DNA of 8,738 bases, from NCBI GenBank assembly GCA_035646975.1, contig DASROJ010000344.1:1-8738 (forward strand). Reading direction: 5' to 3'. A program made the position numbers and the translations under genes. The notes beneath the pieces are model-generated. The model did not search any database and had not been told where the DNA came from. It saw only the letters and a program-made list of their open reading frames with translations. This document shows, piece after piece, positions 6,623 to 8,738 of this stretch; position 1 is the stretch's first letter; each line of letters opens with the position of its first letter. The stretch is from DASROJ01 sp035646975. GTDB taxonomy: Bacteria > Acidobacteriota > Polarisedimenticolia > JACPZX01 > DASXTC01.

Positions 6623-6628
6623 TATAAT
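6623..6628 (+). promoter_or_regulatory. Perfect -10 element (TATAAT) beside the terminator
   Basis: A consensus TATAAT lies 20 bases after the receptor stop and 2 bases before the terminator stem. No good -35 hexamer sits 16-18 bases upstream, and there is no TGn extension. If active, it would start RNA near 6635, inside the left arm of the hairpin, and drive the GWxTD genes. It may need an activator, or may be fortuitous. Confidence 0.4.
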
Positions 6629-6630
6629 CA

Positions 6631-6662
6631 GGGGGCCACAGCAGTGGCCCCCTTTATGTTTT
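6631..6662 (+). terminator. Intrinsic terminator of the receptor gene
   Basis: GGGGGCCAC (6631-6639) and GTGGCCCCC (6644-6652) form a perfect 9-base stem with an AGCA loop, followed by the T-rich run TTTATGTTTT. This is a classical Rho-independent terminator 27 bases after the receptor stop. It separates the receptor from the GWxTD genes. Confidence 0.92.
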
Positions 6663-6680
6663 CATGGGAGATCAGGAAAG

Positions 6681-8342
6681 ATGCGATGCCGCTTCCCGGC
6701 CCTCGCCGGTGTCCTCAGCATGGTTCTGGTTTCGATGGCGGCTGCCGCCGATCCCTGGGATGCCTCGGATGCGAAATGGCGCCTCGGCCCCGTCAAGTAT
6801 CTGCTGAGCAAGGAGGAGGACCAGGAGTACAAGAAGCTGAAAACGGACGACGAACGCAAGGCTTTCGTGGAGCAGTTCTGGGCCAGGCGCGACTCCAATC
6901 CCCAGACCCCCGAAAACGAGTATCGCGACACCTTCTTCAAGCGAGCCCGCGAGGCCTCTGCCCGGTATTCGGAAGACAACGGCAAGGGCTGGCAGGACGA
7001 CAGGGGCAAGGTCTATATCCTCATTGGACCACCGGATGAGACCACGCAACCGACCAGCCTGATGGACACAGGGGGATCGGCACCCTCGGTGCCGTCAGGA
7101 AGCCCGTCGGGCGGGTCGCCTGGCTCGGGTGGCTATGGAGGGATGGGGGGCTCGGAAGCGCCTCCACAGACGCCCACCAAGACGCTCAAGTTCATCTACA
7201 GGACCAATCCGTTCACGGGCAAGGCCGAGCGCTTCGAGCTGAACTTCCGCAGCGAGGTGACCGGCGGCTATCGTCTCGACGAGAAGATCGACTGGAACAA
7301 TCCTGCGCTGAAAGTGCTGGCCCCGGCGAGAAAAGCGGATCCTCCCGCCGCGAGTCCCGCCGCGAGTCCCGCCGCGCCCCCTGCCGCAGCCGGCGGGTCC
7401 GCTCCGCCTCAACCTGCCGCGCCCTCTCCCGCTCCCGAGGTGGCGCCACCTGTGGCCGAGCCGACACCGCAATCAGAGCTGATGCAGCAGGTCAGGGCGG
7501 CCACCGGGGCGGCGTCGGCCATCCCGCTCGACGTCACGGTGAACTTCTACAAGGCCGCGAAGGGAACGCTGGCGACGCTGACGCTCGAGGTCAAACGGTC
7601 GGCACTGCCTGCCGGCACCGATCCGAATTCGCTGACCATTGCCGCCGAGATCCTGAACGCCCAGACCGGCGAATCGGCGCAGCGGTTTTTCAAGAAGGAG
7701 CATTTCGGCGGATACGAGGGCAACGCTTCGGCTGATTCCGGCGACGTGCTGCTGTTCCAGACCGAGCGGCCGGTTGTTCCAGGCAAGTACAAGGCCATTT
7801 TCGCTGTGAAGGATCCGGTTTCAGGCGCGGTGGGCAAACTCGAAAAGGACCTCGAGGTGCCGGACTACGAGTCAGCAGAGCTTTCGCTCAGCACCGTGAC
7901 GCTTGCGCGAAAACTGGATCCGCTCGCCGAGCCGCCGCCGGCCGAGAAGATGACGCCTTTCGTGCTCGGCAGCTTCACCGTGGTGCCGAAGCCCGACACC
8001 ACCTACAAGTCCGGCGACGATCTCACCTTCTACTACCAGATTTACAACGCCACGCCCGACCCGACCACGAACGCGCCGCGGATGGAGCTGTCCTACACCG
8101 TGGCCGTGAACATCTCCGGCACCTGGCGGGTCCTGGGAGGCAGACCGCTGCTCTTCCCCGGGCAGTCGCTCTCGGTGCAGGGGTACACGGTGCCGCTGAG
8201 CAACCGGCCCCCCGGCGATTACAAACTGATCATCAAGGTAACCGACATGGTGGCGAGTCCCCCCAAGTCGGCCACGGCGGAGGTGATGTTCAAGGTCGTG
8301 GGTGCGGGCGCGTCCAAGGGGAAGGCCAAATCGAAGGGGTAA
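6681..8342 (+). CDS. Exported GWxTD-domain protein (first of a tandem pair)
   Basis: This 553-residue exported protein has a signal peptide (residues 1-23, hydrophobic LAGVLSMVLVSMAAAA). The conserved N-terminal region follows: WRLGPVKYLL (about 31-40), then EFxW-type helix residues FVEQFWARRD, and the family motif region GWQDDRGKVYILIGPPDE at 103-120. Acidobacterial GWxTD proteins have unknown biochemistry. The usual threonine is aspartate here (D106). A Gly/Ser-rich loop (131-157) and a Pro/Ala linker (221-265, with PAAS repeats) split the protein. The C-terminal half (about 270-540) looks like two Ig-like beta-sandwich regions, for example YKAIFAVKDPVSG and GDYKLIIKVTD, and it ends in a basic tail (SKGKAKSKG). 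The ATG at 6681 is chosen because it gives the signal peptide and has GGAG/AGGA upstream. The open frame before it overlaps the receptor and is spurious. It is followed after 2 bases by its paralog, so the two form an operon. It probably acts in the periplasm or at the cell surface. Confidence 0.88.
   Translation: MRCRFPALAGVLSMVLVSMAAAADPWDASDAKWRLGPVKYLLSKEEDQEYKKLKTDDERKAFVEQFWARRDSNPQTPENEYRDTFFKRAREASARYSEDNGKGWQDDRGKVYILIGPPDETTQPTSLMDTGGSAPSVPSGSPSGGSPGSGGYGGMGGSEAPPQTPTKTLKFIYRTNPFTGKAERFELNFRSEVTGGYRLDEKIDWNNPALKVLAPARKADPPAASPAASPAAPPAAAGGSAPPQPAAPSPAPEVAPPVAEPTPQSELMQQVRAATGAASAIPLDVTVNFYKAAKGTLATLTLEVKRSALPAGTDPNSLTIAAEILNAQTGESAQRFFKKEHFGGYEGNASADSGDVLLFQTERPVVPGKYKAIFAVKDPVSGAVGKLEKDLEVPDYESAELSLSTVTLARKLDPLAEPPPAEKMTPFVLGSFTVVPKPDTTYKSGDDLTFYYQIYNATPDPTTNAPRMELSYTVAVNISGTWRVLGGRPLLFPGQSLSVQGYTVPLSNRPPGDYKLIIKVTDMVASPPKSATAEVMFKVVGAGASKGKAKSKG
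7344..7379 (+). repeat. 12-base tandem repeat encoding a PAAS linker
   Basis: CCCGCCGCGAGT occurs twice exactly (7344-7355 and 7356-7367), followed by a partial third copy (CCCGCCGCGCCC). It encodes Pro-Ala-Ala-Ser units in the flexible linker of the first GWxTD protein. Such in-frame repeats can change copy number by slippage without shifting the frame. Confidence 0.8.
8334..8339 (+). promoter_or_regulatory. Ribosome binding site of the second GWxTD gene
   Basis: AAGGGG lies within the last codons of the upstream gene, 5 bases before the ATG at 8345. The stop and start codons are only 2 bases apart, so ribosomes finishing the first gene can restart on the second. Confidence 0.7.
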
Positions 8343-8344
8343 GG

Positions 8345-8738
8345 ATGAGAGCGGCCCACGCGCTCGGCGTTGTCCTGGCGGCAACGGCCGCGCTACTGTT
8401 CTCGGGCGCTCAGGCCGGCGCGGCACGTCAGAAGATCGACTACCAGGACAAGCCGATCCCGCAATGGCGCGAGGGGCCCGTCCGTTACCTCATCACCAAA
8501 TGGGAGGACTCGGAATACAAGTCGCTGCGCACCGAGGAAGATCGCGCGCGGTTCATCGAGAGTTTCTGGAACCGGCGGGACCCGACTCCCGACAGCCCCG
8601 GCAACGAGTTCAGGGCCGAGTTCTGGAAGAGAGTCCGCGACGCGAATCGGCTCTACGCCGAGACCACCTCGAGTGAAGCCTGGCGCACCGACATGGGGAA
8701 GATCCACATCCTCATGGGACCGCCGGATGACATCAGCC
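8345..8738 (+). CDS. Exported GWxTD-domain protein, 5' part only (second of tandem pair)
   Basis: The frame is open from the ATG at 8345 to the window edge, 131 codons, and reads as a clear paralog of the preceding gene. It has a signal peptide (residues 1 to about 24: LGVVLAATAALLFSGAQA), then QWREGPVRYLITKWEDSEY (40-58), FIESFWNRRDPTPDSPGNEF (70-89), and the motif region AWRTDMGKIHILMGPPDD (112-129). Here the motif is A-W-R-T-D: the threonine that is absent from the first protein is present, while the leading glycine is alanine. The linker and any C-terminal beta domains lie outside the window. Co-directional placement with a 2-base gap implies co-transcription and coupled translation. The function is unknown, as for the family; it is probably periplasmic or surface associated. 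Confidence 0.88.
   Translation, partial: MRAAHALGVVLAATAALLFSGAQAGAARQKIDYQDKPIPQWREGPVRYLITKWEDSEYKSLRTEEDRARFIESFWNRRDPTPDSPGNEFRAEFWKRVRDANRLYAETTSSEAWRTDMGKIHILMGPPDDIS

Noticed and set aside
6279..6680. N-terminal extension of the first GWxTD protein
   Set aside because: It overlaps the receptor coding region in another frame and runs through the terminator. The signal peptide begins at 6681.

Overview
The window is a high-GC bacterial chromosome segment with dense coding. It most likely comes from an Acidobacteriota-like organism. I infer this from the pairing of an Oar-type TonB-dependent receptor (carboxypeptidase-regulatory-like domain at the N-terminus, very large barrel) with tandem secreted GWxTD-domain proteins, a set that is common in that phylum. 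No database search was possible, so the phylum is an inference. I see no mobile element, CRISPR array, tRNA or rRNA gene.

Layout. Positions 1-1644, minus strand: gatC followed by gatA, two subunits of the tRNA-dependent amidotransferase. gatA starts at a TTG that overlaps the gatC stop and runs off the left edge with about 30 C-terminal residues missing. Positions 1645-1786: a compact divergent control region with two good sigma70-type promoters, one for gatCA and one for the next gene. The latter places the transcription start almost on the ATG, so its mRNA is probably leaderless. Positions 1787-2722, plus strand: a secreted protein of unknown function with two related beta-rich halves. Positions 2723-3276: a 554-base gene-free stretch with a strong GC hairpin, a 12-base tandem repeat, further hairpins, and a promoter whose spacer is filled by an 18-base palindrome. 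Positions 3277-6603: the 1108-residue TonB-dependent receptor. It carries dockerin/EF-hand-like loops and three cysteine pairs in probable extracellular loops. Positions 6604-6680: an intrinsic terminator with a perfect TATAAT just upstream of it. Positions 6681-8342 and 8345-8738 (runs off the right edge): two paralogous exported GWxTD-domain proteins, 2 bases apart and almost certainly co-transcribed.

How they may work together. gatCA is housekeeping: it makes Gln-tRNA(Gln) and/or Asn-tRNA(Asn) by transamidation. The plus-strand genes all encode exported envelope proteins: a secreted two-domain beta protein, an outer-membrane receptor, and two periplasmic or surface GWxTD proteins. The receptor appears to be controlled by its own operator-like palindrome and a leader of about 220 bases, and the terminator insulates it from the GWxTD pair. 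The receptor's substrate and the biochemical role of the GWxTD proteins cannot be read from the sequence. I found no clear evidence of an entirely new system. The most unusual points are the leaderless two-domain secreted protein, the palindrome-filled promoter, the metal-loop insertions in the receptor, and the promoter element placed against the terminator.
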